Shown piece after piece: positions 1 to 8,557 of a stretch of 64,000 bases of DNA. Where the stretch lies: positions 3,683,501 through 3,747,500 of the forward strand of contig NZ_CP083757.1 of NCBI RefSeq assembly GCF_020149935.1, in the 5' to 3' direction. The stretch comes from Marinilongibacter aquaticus (GTDB lineage: Bacteria > Bacteroidota > Bacteroidia > Cytophagales > Spirosomataceae). Position 1 is the first letter of the stretch. Each line of letters starts with the position of its first letter. The position numbers and the translations under genes were made by a program. The notes under the pieces were generated by a model. It made no database searches, was not told where the DNA came from, and worked only from the letters and a program-made list of their open reading frames with translations.

Positions 1-920
1 CTGAGGGGCAAACTCCCCGTTTCAACCATTCTCCTTGTTTGGGCAGTGCTTGGGGCGAGCACTATTTCCGGAACCTTTACGATTTCTATGAAAAAACCGG
101 GATGGATGTACTTGAACACGACGGTTCTTATCCTGGAGATGTGTGTATGTCTACCGAACATCCGGGGCACCGCGGCCTGGGCGATTCGCAATGGGAACAG
201 TACGATACTATTCAGCAATTTTACGAATGGTGCAGAGCCAAAGGTATTTACCTCAATGTGCCCGATCATTTTTTTATGGCCGGAAGCAACAAAACGGGCA
301 TGGGGTACAGGGAAACAAACTGGTCTTTGCCTCGGGCGTATCAAGAAATTATCGAACGCCAGAATGTGTACGACGGCACATGGAACAAAACCCCTTCGAT
401 GGGTTGGATGTTTGTACCCTTGGTCGAATACCATGGTGGCGGAGCTGCGGCCACCATTGAGCCTTTGAAAGAACATTTGCCGCATTACGGACAGCGTTTG
501 GCCAATCTTTTCGGTGCAGGTGTTCAGGCTTGCTATCGCGGTCCCGAAATATATGATTCGGCTGAAACACGTACTTTGGTAAAGGGTTGGGTCGATTTTT
601 ACAAATCACATCGTGAGGTCTTGGATGCCGACTTGGTACATTTGCGTAGACCCGATGGACAAGATTGGGACGGTATTGTGCATGTAAATCCATTTGGAAA
701 AGAAAAGGGATTGATCATGTTGTACAATCCCCTGAATGTGCCTGTTCAAAAGGAAATCTTGATTGATTTGTACTATACGGGTTTAACAGAGAAGGTTCAG
801 CTTACAGACAATGCAGGGAAAAATCTGACGCTCGAACTGGATCGGAAATTCAATTTGAAATTACCAATTTCTATTCCGGCAAATGGTTATCAATGGTTTG
901 TTTTAAATGAAGCAAAATGA
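1..920 (+). CDS. Probable glycoside hydrolase, C-terminal part (gene runs off the left edge)
   Basis: The frame is already open at base 3 and ends with a TGA at 918-920, so only the last 305 residues are present and the start lies outside the window. The visible part has an acidic, aromatic-rich stretch (DVLEHDGSYPGD) like the catalytic strands of TIM-barrel sugar hydrolases. It finishes with a small beta-rich domain ending NGYQWFVLNE, as in alpha-galactosidase-type enzymes. I infer a retaining glycosidase near clan GH-D but cannot name the family. The next gene, a GH9 enzyme, starts 14 bases before this stop, so the two are probably co-translated and act on the same glycan. Confidence 0.5.
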   Translation, partial: EGQTPRFNHSPCLGSAWGEHYFRNLYDFYEKTGMDVLEHDGSYPGDVCMSTEHPGHRGLGDSQWEQYDTIQQFYEWCRAKGIYLNVPDHFFMAGSNKTGMGYRETNWSLPRAYQEIIERQNVYDGTWNKTPSMGWMFVPLVEYHGGGAAATIEPLKEHLPHYGQRLANLFGAGVQACYRGPEIYDSAETRTLVKGWVDFYKSHREVLDADLVHLRRPDGQDWDGIVHVNPFGKEKGLIMLYNPLNVPVQKEILIDLYYTGLTEKVQLTDNAGKNLTLELDRKFNLKLPISIPANGYQWFVLNEAK

Positions 921-2691
921 GATGAGGATAATTCTGTTTGTGTGTTTTGTGTTTTCATTTGGCTCACATGCTTTCGGGCAAGATGTTGTGTTTCGCATAA
1001 ATCTAGCCGGCTATCCTGAAAATGGGCCGAAAAGGGCTTTGGTGCTTTGTCGCAAGAATATCGACATCGAAACCGTGGAATTGAAGCGGATAGATTCACA
1101 GGAGACAAAGGCCTTGAAAGTCGAACGATTGGCACATACTTGGGCTCCGTTTGAAAGCTCTTTTGAGCTTGATTTTAGCGAAGAAAAAACCGAAGGTGAA
1201 TTTGTGATTGAAATACCGCAACTGAATTTGAGGTCAGAACAATTCAGTATTGGGCCATATGCGGCTTGGCAAGAAGATATGCTGGGTTTCATGCAAAGTC
1301 AGCGATGCGGGTTTAATCCTTATTTAAAAGTGGAATGCCATCAAAAAGACGGCTTGAGTTTTTACGGGAAAGTGCCCGACAGCACCTTGGTGGATGCCCG
1401 CGGAGGTTGGCACGATGCTGGAGACCAATTGAAATATTTAATAACCGGTAGTAATGCCACGGCCCGTATGTTGCTGGCTTATCAGGAATATCCGAGCCAA
1501 TTTGCAGATGGAAAACAGGCGGACGGCTTGCCGGGAGCAAACGGTTTGCCCGATATACTCGACGAAGCTATTTGGGGTTTAGATTGGCTGTTCAAGCTAC
1601 ATCCAGAAGCGGATGTGCTGTATCATCAAGTGGCGGATGACAGGGATCATCATGGCTTCAAATTGCCACAAGAAGACAATGCCGACTACGGTTGGGGAAA
1701 AAACGATTATCGCCCGGTGTATGCCGCAACGGGTACTCCACAGGGTTTGGGAAAATACAAAAGCAAAGCTACGGGTTTGGCCAATGTGGCTGGGCGTTCT
1801 GCGGCGGCCATGGCGTTGGCCTATCAAATTTTCAAGGATTTTCCTGAAAAAGTGGATTATGCTAAAAAATGTTTGAAAGCCGCCGAAGAGCTCTATTTGT
1901 TGGGGATTGAAAAATTGGGTTATCAACAGGGCAATTCATTTGGTGCCCCATATCGTTACGAAGAGAATACTTGGGCCGATGACATGGAATGGGCGGCCGC
2001 TGAATTGTATAAATCAACTGGGCAGAAAAGATACTTGAAAGACGCACGCGTTTTTGCCAAAGAAATCGGTACCTGGTCGTGGATGGAACGCGATTCGGCG
2101 AATCACTACGAAATGTATCCTTTCGTCAATATTGGCCATTATGCTCTCTGGCGAGCAGGAAAAAGAAAGGATAAGGCATTGGCCAAAGCGTATTTTGCCC
2201 ATAATTTGGAAAAGATCGCCGAAAAAGCGGGCAAGAACGATTACGGTGTGGGGCATTTATTCATTTGGTGTTCCAATAATTTGGCAGCTGCGGCGGCCAC
2301 CGAAGCTCTCTTGTACAAGAAAATGTCGGGTAGCGAGCAGTACGATAAGCTTTTTCAGAATCACGTCAACTGGCTTTTGGGCCTCAATCCGTGGGGAACA
2401 AGTATGCTTACGGGTTTGCCAGAGAAAGCCGATTCGCCCGAAGATGTGCACATGCCCTTTGCTCAAATTTTGGGAGCGAGAATAAAGGGAAGTTTGGTGG
2501 ACGGGCCCATCTCTTCTGTGATTTACGACAATATGTTGGGCATTACACTTTCGAAGGAAGATGAGTATGCAGATTTTCAACCGGATCACATCCGTTATCA
2601 CGACGATTTTGCAGATTATTCGACCAATGAACCCACCATGGATGGCACGGCAGATATGCTCATGCTCATGGCCCATCTGAATCAACATTGA
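907..2691 (+). CDS. GH9 family glycoside hydrolase (cellulase-like), secreted
   Basis: This exported protein hydrolyses beta-glucan-type chains. Residues 1-24 form a signal peptide, about 25-115 an Ig-like CelD_N domain, and about 120-594 the (alpha/alpha)6 GH9 barrel. The GH9 signature WHDAGD at 168-173 supplies the catalytic Asp pair (D170, D173). Near the C-terminus NEPTMDGTAD supplies the likely acid E575, and LLGLNPWGTSM is a further family motif. Length fits CelD_N-GH9 enzymes. An alternative ATG at 922, just after the upstream stop, gives a cleaner signal peptide beginning MRIILF. Substrate is uncertain because GH9 also includes exo-glucosaminidases and xyloglucan enzymes. No SusC/SusD pair or TonB receptor is nearby. 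Confidence 0.9.
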   Translation: MKQNEMRIILFVCFVFSFGSHAFGQDVVFRINLAGYPENGPKRALVLCRKNIDIETVELKRIDSQETKALKVERLAHTWAPFESSFELDFSEEKTEGEFVIEIPQLNLRSEQFSIGPYAAWQEDMLGFMQSQRCGFNPYLKVECHQKDGLSFYGKVPDSTLVDARGGWHDAGDQLKYLITGSNATARMLLAYQEYPSQFADGKQADGLPGANGLPDILDEAIWGLDWLFKLHPEADVLYHQVADDRDHHGFKLPQEDNADYGWGKNDYRPVYAATGTPQGLGKYKSKATGLANVAGRSAAAMALAYQIFKDFPEKVDYAKKCLKAAEELYLLGIEKLGYQQGNSFGAPYRYEENTWADDMEWAAAELYKSTGQKRYLKDARVFAKEIGTWSWMERDSANHYEMYPFVNIGHYALWRAGKRKDKALAKAYFAHNLEKIAEKAGKNDYGVGHLFIWCSNNLAAAAATEALLYKKMSGSEQYDKLFQNHVNWLLGLNPWGTSMLTGLPEKADSPEDVHMPFAQILGARIKGSLVDGPISSVIYDNMLGITLSKEDEYADFQPDHIRYHDDFADYSTNEPTMDGTADMLMLMAHLNQH

Positions 2692-2737
2692 GTGATTTTG
2701 TCGGCATTTGCAACGCATACTTTATCTTTACGGCTTC

Positions 2738-3742
2738 ATGGGGAAAAGCATTGAAATATCGTTTGTTGTACCTGTTTTCAACCGCCCAAATGAGGTGAAA
2801 GAGTTGCTGGAAAGCATGTGTCAGCAGCGTGTTGGTGGCTTTGAGGTGGTGATTGTAGAAGACGGTTCCACATCCACGGCCGAAGAAGTATGCGAAAACT
2901 ACAGCAATAGGCTGAACTTGAAATATTTTTTCAAGGCTAATTCTGGTCCGGGTCAAAGTCGAAATTATGGCTGCGAGCGGGCGTCGGGAAATTATATCGT
3001 TTTTTTAGATTCAGATTGTATTTTGCCCAATCGCTACTTCGAACACCTTTGCAGGGCATTGGACAAAGAATACACGGACGCCTTTGGTGGCCCAGATGCG
3101 GCCCATCCCGATTTTACGGCTTGGCAAAAGGCCATCAATTATTCCATGACCTCTTTTTTTACTACGGGAGGTATCCGTGGCAAAAGTGAAAAATTGGGCA
3201 AATTTCATCCGCGGAGCTTCAACATGGGCTACTCGCGAGAGGTTTTTGAAAAAACGGGCGGTTTTTCGAAAATGCGATTTGGTGAAGACATCGACATGAG
3301 TATTCGTATTTTGGAATTGGGTTTCACTACGCGACTTATTCCCGAAGCTTTTGTCTTTCACAAAAGAAGGAGTACTCTACGTCAATTTTTCAAACAGGTA
3401 TTCAATTCGGGAGTGGCTCGGATAAATTTGTACAAACGCCATCCCAAAACACTTAAACTGGTGCATTTTGCCCCGTCCATTTTTGTGTTGGGCACGCTTT
3501 TCTTTCTTTTTCTTGGGCTTTTCTATTCTCCATTCTTTTTCTGGCCATTGTGCTGCCATGCGGCTTTGCTGCTCGCCGATTCTACTTTTCGAAACAAAAG
3601 CCTTTTCATTGGACTGCTTTCGGTTTTGACAAGCTATGTGCAGCTTTTCGGTTATGGTTTGGGCTTTTTGTGGTCGTTTTGGAAACGCATTGTGCTGCAA
3701 AAAGAAGAGTTTTCGGCTTATGAAAAGACCTTCTACGATTAA
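2738..3742 (+). CDS. Family 2 glycosyltransferase with C-terminal membrane segments
   Basis: This is a GT-A fold transferase that moves a sugar from a nucleotide donor to an acceptor at the inner face of the membrane. The N-terminus has the GT2 signature (VVPVFNR, then EDGS at 41-44), the metal-binding DSD is at 91-93, and GEDIDMSIR is the acceptor-side ED motif. Residues about 235-310 are very hydrophobic and should form two or three membrane helices. I chose ATG 2738 because the longer frame begins with a TTG and adds ten residues with no family likeness. It follows the GH9 gene by 46 bases. The product could be a surface glycan or glycolipid; the sequence does not say which. Confidence 0.85.
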   Translation: MGKSIEISFVVPVFNRPNEVKELLESMCQQRVGGFEVVIVEDGSTSTAEEVCENYSNRLNLKYFFKANSGPGQSRNYGCERASGNYIVFLDSDCILPNRYFEHLCRALDKEYTDAFGGPDAAHPDFTAWQKAINYSMTSFFTTGGIRGKSEKLGKFHPRSFNMGYSREVFEKTGGFSKMRFGEDIDMSIRILELGFTTRLIPEAFVFHKRRSTLRQFFKQVFNSGVARINLYKRHPKTLKLVHFAPSIFVLGTLFFLFLGLFYSPFFFWPLCCHAALLLADSTFRNKSLFIGLLSVLTSYVQLFGYGLGFLWSFWKRIVLQKEEFSAYEKTFYD

Positions 3743-3823
3743 AGCAAACAAGATTGTGCGGCCTATTAAACCTTCAGGGTGAAAAGTGTGTTGTATATTT
3801 AAATAAATGTACCGACATATAAA

Positions 3824-4678
3824 ATGGGAAATTTAAAAGAACTTCAGAATTTTGCCGAAGGCTTGAAGAAACAGGACGTAATGATGCCCGTTTTGTTCAC
3901 TTCGCACGGTAACCCCATGGATATTCCTCTTGACCGCGAGGAACGCCCGTTTTGGAAAGCCTTGTATGAACTCGGTTTGTCTTTGCAAAAACAGTACGAA
4001 TTGAAGGGCGTTGTGGTAGTTTCGGCACACTGGTGCACACGGGGTACATTTGTCAATTCGTCATACGAACAAACACAGATATACGATTATTACGGTTTTC
4101 CTGAAGAATACTACGAACCCAAATACCAAGCTCACGGAGCACCCGAAATAGCACATGAGATAAAGAAAATTGTGCCTGAGGTGCAAGAAACCAGCGAATG
4201 GGGTTTGGATCATGGAGCGTGGCCGATGCTGATGCACTTGTTTCCTGAAGGCAATGTGCCTGTATTTCAACTGAGTATAGATTATTACGCATCACCAGAA
4301 TATCATTTTGCACTGGGACGACAATTGCAAAGTTTACGCGAAAAAGGAGTGTTAATCATTGGGAGTGGCTCATTGATTCACAATTTGCGTTTGGCCATGC
4401 AGAAAATGCGGGCACACGACAATACACCTTATGGTTGGGAAGCGGAGTACGATGCGTGGTTGAAAGAACAGATCAATCTCAGGAATGTGGATGCCTTGAT
4501 CAATTACGAAAGCAGCCACAAATTGGGCAAATTGGCCGCTCCTACGCCAGATCATTTCGTACCTGTTTTGTATACTTTGGGTTTGATGAATAATCGGGAT
4601 GCTATTCAGTATTTTTATGACGAATCGGTAAGTGTACCGGCTTTCAGCGAAAGAAGTTTTATTTTGAAACCGGAGTAG
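3824..4678 (+). CDS. ygiD: Extradiol dioxygenase, YgiD / DODA family
   Basis: This is a cytoplasmic LigB-superfamily enzyme related to E. coli YgiD, a 4,5-DOPA extradiol dioxygenase. The metal-site histidines sit in the usual places: H28 in SHGNPMD, H69 in SAHW, H186 in GSLIHNL and H244 in TPDHFVP, with a further conserved H130 in LDHGAW. Length (284) is slightly above the usual 260-270 because of about 20 extra N-terminal residues; an in-frame ATG near residue 20 (MMPVLFTSHG) is a possible shorter start. It appears to be a single gene. The physiological substrate of most bacterial members is unknown, so the reaction is known for the family but inferred here. Confidence 0.88.
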   Translation: MGNLKELQNFAEGLKKQDVMMPVLFTSHGNPMDIPLDREERPFWKALYELGLSLQKQYELKGVVVVSAHWCTRGTFVNSSYEQTQIYDYYGFPEEYYEPKYQAHGAPEIAHEIKKIVPEVQETSEWGLDHGAWPMLMHLFPEGNVPVFQLSIDYYASPEYHFALGRQLQSLREKGVLIIGSGSLIHNLRLAMQKMRAHDNTPYGWEAEYDAWLKEQINLRNVDALINYESSHKLGKLAAPTPDHFVPVLYTLGLMNNRDAIQYFYDESVSVPAFSERSFILKPE

Positions 4679-4766
4679 GGCCAGATGATCATACTTGGAA
4701 ATTTTTCTTGATTTCGATATCTTGTTTGGGACGAGATAAGACTTTTTGTGCCGCAAGCTGTTGAAA

Positions 4767-5510
4767 ATGAAAAATTTACCGATCTGCCTACTTTGCATTT
4801 GTACTATTTTTTGTGCTCGAATAGGTTTTGCCCAAGAGAATGAAAAATATACAGATGCTTGGTTTATGCTTTTGAACAACGTGAAATTCAATGAGCGGTG
4901 GTCTGCGGGCAATGAATTGCATTGGCGGTGCACCGATTTTCTTTCGACAAAGGAGCAATTGCTCATTCGGCCTTACCTCAACTTCGCTTTGCAAAAAACT
5001 TGGGTGCTTACCGCGGGCTACACTTTTATCCAGTCATATCCTTATACGGCCGATGCATTACCAAGAGGAAAACCCGAGCACAATATATGGGAGCAGATGC
5101 TCTTAACGCACAGTATTGGAAATACAAACCTATCGCATAGGTTTCGCCTCGAAAACCGCTTTCAAGGGCTTTTGTCCGAGCGGGCTACTGGTGATTTTTA
5201 TGTCGATCACTATACATTCTCCAATCGGTTCAGGTACAGGTTTACTTTTAGATTCCCTTTAAATGAGGCCTATTTTGTACATGCATTCAATGAACTTTGG
5301 ATCAAAATGGACAAGGGTTTACGGTATCCGAATTACGACAGAAATTGGCTTTATTTGGGCTTGGGCAGGCAGATTGCCAAAAGTGGGAATATTCAGTTGG
5401 CGTATATGCACCAGAATGTCCGTCGCTCTGCTGTGCAATACGAGGTGCATCCTACGGTGCAGTTTACGTTCCAATACGATTTTGATTTCTCAGACGCTCG
5501 CTTGGATTAA
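4767..5510 (+). CDS. DUF2490 outer-membrane beta-barrel-like protein
   Basis: This 247-residue exported protein has a signal peptide (about 1-22, ending FAQ). The rest is alternating beta strands rich in aromatic residues, with repeated R-W/F-R patterns such as NRFRYRFTF and a final aromatic strand (QFTFQYDFDF), typical of small outer-membrane barrels. Features such as a W-S-x-G-N-E motif in the second strand fit DUF2490, a family common in Bacteroidota and without assigned function. ATG 4767 is preferred over the upstream TTG because it places the signal peptide at the N-terminus. It is separated from the neighbours by about 85 bases on each side and is probably a single gene. Confidence 0.75.
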   Translation: MKNLPICLLCICTIFCARIGFAQENEKYTDAWFMLLNNVKFNERWSAGNELHWRCTDFLSTKEQLLIRPYLNFALQKTWVLTAGYTFIQSYPYTADALPRGKPEHNIWEQMLLTHSIGNTNLSHRFRLENRFQGLLSERATGDFYVDHYTFSNRFRYRFTFRFPLNEAYFVHAFNELWIKMDKGLRYPNYDRNWLYLGLGRQIAKSGNIQLAYMHQNVRRSAVQYEVHPTVQFTFQYDFDFSDARLD

Positions 5511-5596
5511 GTCGACAAACAAATCCTTCGCAGCGAAGTGTGCATACAGCTTGTCGAAAAATATTTATATTGGAACTCAAATAAAACCTATAATCT

Positions 5597-6634
5597 ATGA
5601 AGAGTACTGTGAATAGACGTAAATTCCTAGGGGCGGCGTCTGCCTTGGCCGGTGCGGCCATATTGCCCAAATCGAGCGTGTTTGGCATGCCTTCCATTAT
5701 CGATAATTTTGGCAATTCCGGTTCGAAAATAAAAGGTGTACAAATTGGAGTGATCACGTATTCTTTTCGTGAAATGCCCGATCAAAGTGCCGAAGCCACG
5801 CTGGATTACATACGTAAAAGCGGGATTACAGCCATTGAACTGATGGGTGGTCCTGCAGAAGATTTTGCGGGTGCTCCCAAAAATACATTCGACGCCAGCG
5901 GCATTTATCCGCTGTATCGAAAAAGACAAGCTGGAGAAGACTTGACTGCTGCGGAAAAGAAAAAACTAGAAGATTTTCAGGCTGCTCGTAAGGCTCATGC
6001 AGAAGAGCTGAGCCAATGGCGTTTGAAAGCTCCCATGCAGAAATTCGAAGAGTTTCGTAAAATGTACAACAAAGCGGGAATCAAAATATATGCCTTCAAA
6101 CCCAGTGCCTTTGGCAAGGAGAATTCGGATGCCGAAATCGAGTACGGCATGAAAGCGGCCAAGTTGCTGGGAGCCAGCCATGTGACGCTCGAGCACCCAA
6201 GCGATGATGCACATACTTTGAGACTGGGCAAAATTGGCGAAAAGGTGGGAATGAAAATTGGCTACCACGGACACGAGCAGCAAACTCCTACTTTTTGGGA
6301 TACGGCTATTCAACAATCGCCAGCCAATGGAATGAATCTTGATTTTGGGCATTTTGTGGCCGCGGGCAATGCCAACCCTGTCGAATTTGTGCAAGCGAAA
6401 CACGAGCATATTTTCAGTATGCATGTGAAAGACCGCAAGACACGTGCCCATGGTGGAGCCAATTTGCCTTGGGGTGAAGGCGATACGCCTATTCCTGCTG
6501 TATTGAAATTGATGCAAAAGAATAAATACAAATTCCCGGCTACAGTAGAGTTGGAATACAAAATTCCTGAAGGTTCGAATTCTGTTGAAGAGGTGAAAAA
6601 GTGTCTGGAGTTTTGCAAAAGGGCCTTGGGCTGA
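5597..6634 (+). CDS. Tat-exported sugar phosphate isomerase/epimerase family (AP2E TIM barrel)
   Basis: The N-terminus carries a twin-arginine signal (NRRKFLGAA, then a hydrophobic stretch to about residue 31), so the folded enzyme should cross to the periplasm. The rest is a xylose-isomerase-like TIM barrel. Metal-site motifs are ELMGG, LEHPSDD, GYHGHEQ, LDFGHF, HVKDR and VELEY. An insert at about 95-150, rich in Lys and Glu, is longer than in typical members. Such exported barrels often sit near Gfo/Idh/MocA and DUF1080 genes and are thought to epimerise or isomerise oxidised sugars. That role is inferred, since the nearest partners here are 9 kb away. A strong hairpin follows the stop. Confidence 0.85.
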   Translation: MKSTVNRRKFLGAASALAGAAILPKSSVFGMPSIIDNFGNSGSKIKGVQIGVITYSFREMPDQSAEATLDYIRKSGITAIELMGGPAEDFAGAPKNTFDASGIYPLYRKRQAGEDLTAAEKKKLEDFQAARKAHAEELSQWRLKAPMQKFEEFRKMYNKAGIKIYAFKPSAFGKENSDAEIEYGMKAAKLLGASHVTLEHPSDDAHTLRLGKIGEKVGMKIGYHGHEQQTPTFWDTAIQQSPANGMNLDFGHFVAAGNANPVEFVQAKHEHIFSMHVKDRKTRAHGGANLPWGEGDTPIPAVLKLMQKNKYKFPATVELEYKIPEGSNSVEEVKKCLEFCKRALG

Positions 6635-6642
6635 TATTTTAA

Positions 6643-6680
6643 AAGCCGCGGGATTGAGTTGTCAAAATCCCACGGCTTTA
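6643..6680. terminator. Bidirectional hairpin terminator between convergent genes
   Basis: Arms at 6643-6655 and 6668-6680 pair over 13 bases with one mismatch around a 12-base loop. A-rich and T-rich flanks lie on the outer sides, so it can stop transcription from both the isomerase gene and the PH-domain gene. Confidence 0.8.
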
Positions 6681-6686
6681 CAAAAA

Positions 6687-7118
6687 CTACGGTTTCGCTC
6701 TGAAATCAATTTCGGGGTTGATTTTCAGTAGATGATCCATAAAATCTCTCTTCTCTTTTGGCGATATTAGGACAGTGCCAAACTTTCCGTAGACAATTTC
6801 TAAGCGATTCAAAGAAGCTGCAGGAGCAGACAAAGGATTTCGTGTTTCCTTAATTTGCCGAATAGTCGAAATATCTACCGTACTGTTGTACAAGAAGCCA
6901 GATTTGATGTGCAACTTCTGGCCTTGAATGGTATACTCCGTACTGCGAAAAGTATAAGCTACAAAAAGCGAGGTCAAGACTAAAATACCCCAGCTGGGCC
7001 ATATCTCGCGAACCGATGCCCCGAAAAAAAGAGGTAGAAAAGCGACAAACAAAAAAACGAGGGCAATAAAAATGATCAATTCGCGATCAATCTTAGACTT
7101 GTACACGTGTTTATCCAT
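6687..7118 (-). CDS. PH-domain-like membrane protein
   Basis: A 143-residue protein with two adjacent membrane helices (about 14-33 and 42-60) followed by a soluble beta-rich domain of about 80 residues. The pattern (EYTIQGQKLHIKSGFLYNSTVDISTIRQI) matches the bacterial PH-like bPH_2 or YdbT-type domain. Function is unknown; related proteins sit in the inner membrane and are thought to act in membrane homeostasis. Its start overlaps the end of the upstream oxidase gene by 8 bases, so the two are translationally coupled even though their functions do not obviously match. Confidence 0.7.
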   Translation of the reverse strand: MDKHVYKSKIDRELIIFIALVFLFVAFLPLFFGASVREIWPSWGILVLTSLFVAYTFRSTEYTIQGQKLHIKSGFLYNSTVDISTIRQIKETRNPLSAPAASLNRLEIVYGKFGTVLISPKEKRDFMDHLLKINPEIDFRAKP

Positions 7119-8463
7119 AAATATTCAAATCGAGGTAGCTGTTCCTGAATTTTCCTTTTGGATCGAATTTTTCGGCTAAAGCCAAGAAGTCGGGATATTT
7201 CGAATAGCGTGCGTGCAAAGTTTCAGGCGATACGGTGAATAGTTTTCCCCAATGCGGTTTTACAGCAAATGGAGCAAGTTCGGCCTCGATCATGGGGAGT
7301 ATGGCCATTACCTCTTTGGCGTGTTGTTTCCAAGTGAAGTGAATGGCCACGCTATCTTGCTTATAACACGGACTCATCCAGAATTCATCGGCTGCGATGG
7401 TGCGAATTTCGGTGATCATCAATTCGGGATTAATGCTCTCTCTTTTCTTTTCCAATGCCAGAATGGCATCCACAGCATTTTCTCTTGGAACAAAAAATTC
7501 GGATTGCAATTCTTCTCCACCGCTGGGTGTGAAACCCATCTTGAAATGTGGCAGGCGATTGTACCAAGGGCCAGGCATGCCCATTTGCTCGGTGCAATTT
7601 TCGGCAGAAAGCTCGACGATAGGGTGAAGATTGCGTTCGGCCGCCTTGGCTCCGAAAAAATCGCTTCCCAAATCTACGAGCTCTTTATCCGTACGGCGTT
7701 TCACCCAAACCTGGCTGATCTTTTGATCAAGCCAATTGGTAAACAGGCTTACGCTGTACCCGCTGCTCATGATTTCGTCGAAATGATTGGCCAGCGACTC
7801 CAAAGGCAATTCTTGAAATACATCCTGACGCACCTGAAAGCTGTCTTCTGCCTGAAGTGTTATTTTGGTAATAATGCCTACCGCTCCCAAACCAACGAGT
7901 AAGCCGTAAAATTCGGGGTTTGAGCGATCGATTTGAACGATTTCACCAGTGGGTTTCACCATTTCGAAGGCGAGTACAGGCGTGGCCAAATTTCCCAAAC
8001 TTACACCTGATCCGTGTGTGGCGGTGGTGCAGGCTCCGGCTACGGTAATGTGCGGAAGCGAGGCCAAATTGTGCAAAGCAAGTCCGGCTTCATCGAGTTC
8101 TTTTGCAAAATCACCGTAGCGAATTCCGGCTTCGAGCGTGACGGTTTTCTGCTCTTTGTCGATGCCCAGCACTTTATTCAGCTTTCGCGTCGAAATTTGG
8201 TTTTGAGGACTATCGGCAATGTTGTTGAAACAATGGGTTGAACCCAAGGCCTTTTGTTTGTCGAGCTTTTTTACCAACTCTTGCAGCTCCGTAAGCGAAC
8301 TGGGCTCGTAAAGCTTTTCCGCTTTGTAGGTATAATTTCCGGCCCAGTTTTTACGTAACATTTCGGCTTTATTTTCAGAAGATGAACTGCATGCAATTTG
8401 CGGGCCAATGAGTCCTCCGGCCATCAGTAGCGAGGAGGTTTTGATGAATTTTTTCCTGTTCAT
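7111..8463 (-). CDS. FAD-linked alditol oxidase-like protein (AldO / lactone oxidase family)
   Basis: This is a VAO/PCMH-fold flavoprotein. The FAD domain covers about 45-220: GSTHCFN (74-80) matches the site where family alditol oxidases carry FAD covalently on His (here H77), and SLPHITVAGACTTATHGSG binds the diphosphate. The ALO-type substrate domain follows and ends with the family C-terminus (HWGKLF, then RYSKYPDF). Similar enzymes oxidise xylitol, sorbitol or aldonolactones with O2. Unlike the soluble actinobacterial enzyme, this one has an N-terminal export signal (NRKKFIK, hydrophobic stretch, then IAC-SSSS), perhaps a lipoprotein or a Tat-like signal with KK in place of RR. It is therefore likely periplasmic. 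Exact substrate is unknown. Confidence 0.8.
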   Translation of the reverse strand: MNRKKFIKTSSLLMAGGLIGPQIACSSSSENKAEMLRKNWAGNYTYKAEKLYEPSSLTELQELVKKLDKQKALGSTHCFNNIADSPQNQISTRKLNKVLGIDKEQKTVTLEAGIRYGDFAKELDEAGLALHNLASLPHITVAGACTTATHGSGVSLGNLATPVLAFEMVKPTGEIVQIDRSNPEFYGLLVGLGAVGIITKITLQAEDSFQVRQDVFQELPLESLANHFDEIMSSGYSVSLFTNWLDQKISQVWVKRRTDKELVDLGSDFFGAKAAERNLHPIVELSAENCTEQMGMPGPWYNRLPHFKMGFTPSGGEELQSEFFVPRENAVDAILALEKKRESINPELMITEIRTIAADEFWMSPCYKQDSVAIHFTWKQHAKEVMAILPMIEAELAPFAVKPHWGKLFTVSPETLHARYSKYPDFLALAEKFDPKGKFRNSYLDLNIYG

Positions 8464-8528
8464 TTGTCTAGGGTATTCGGGTTGATAATGCTTTACAACC
8501 TAGACAAATTCCATGAAATATAAAAGCA

Positions 8529-8551
8529 AAGGAGCTCGATGTGAGCTCCTT
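8529..8551 (-). terminator. Terminator of the OmpA-family gene
   Basis: A perfect 9-base stem (8529-8537 with 8543-8551) around a 5-base loop lies just past the stop of the leftward OmpA gene. On the minus strand it is followed by a T-rich stretch (TGCTTTTATATTT). Confidence 0.75.
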
Positions 8552-8557
8552 GACGAT

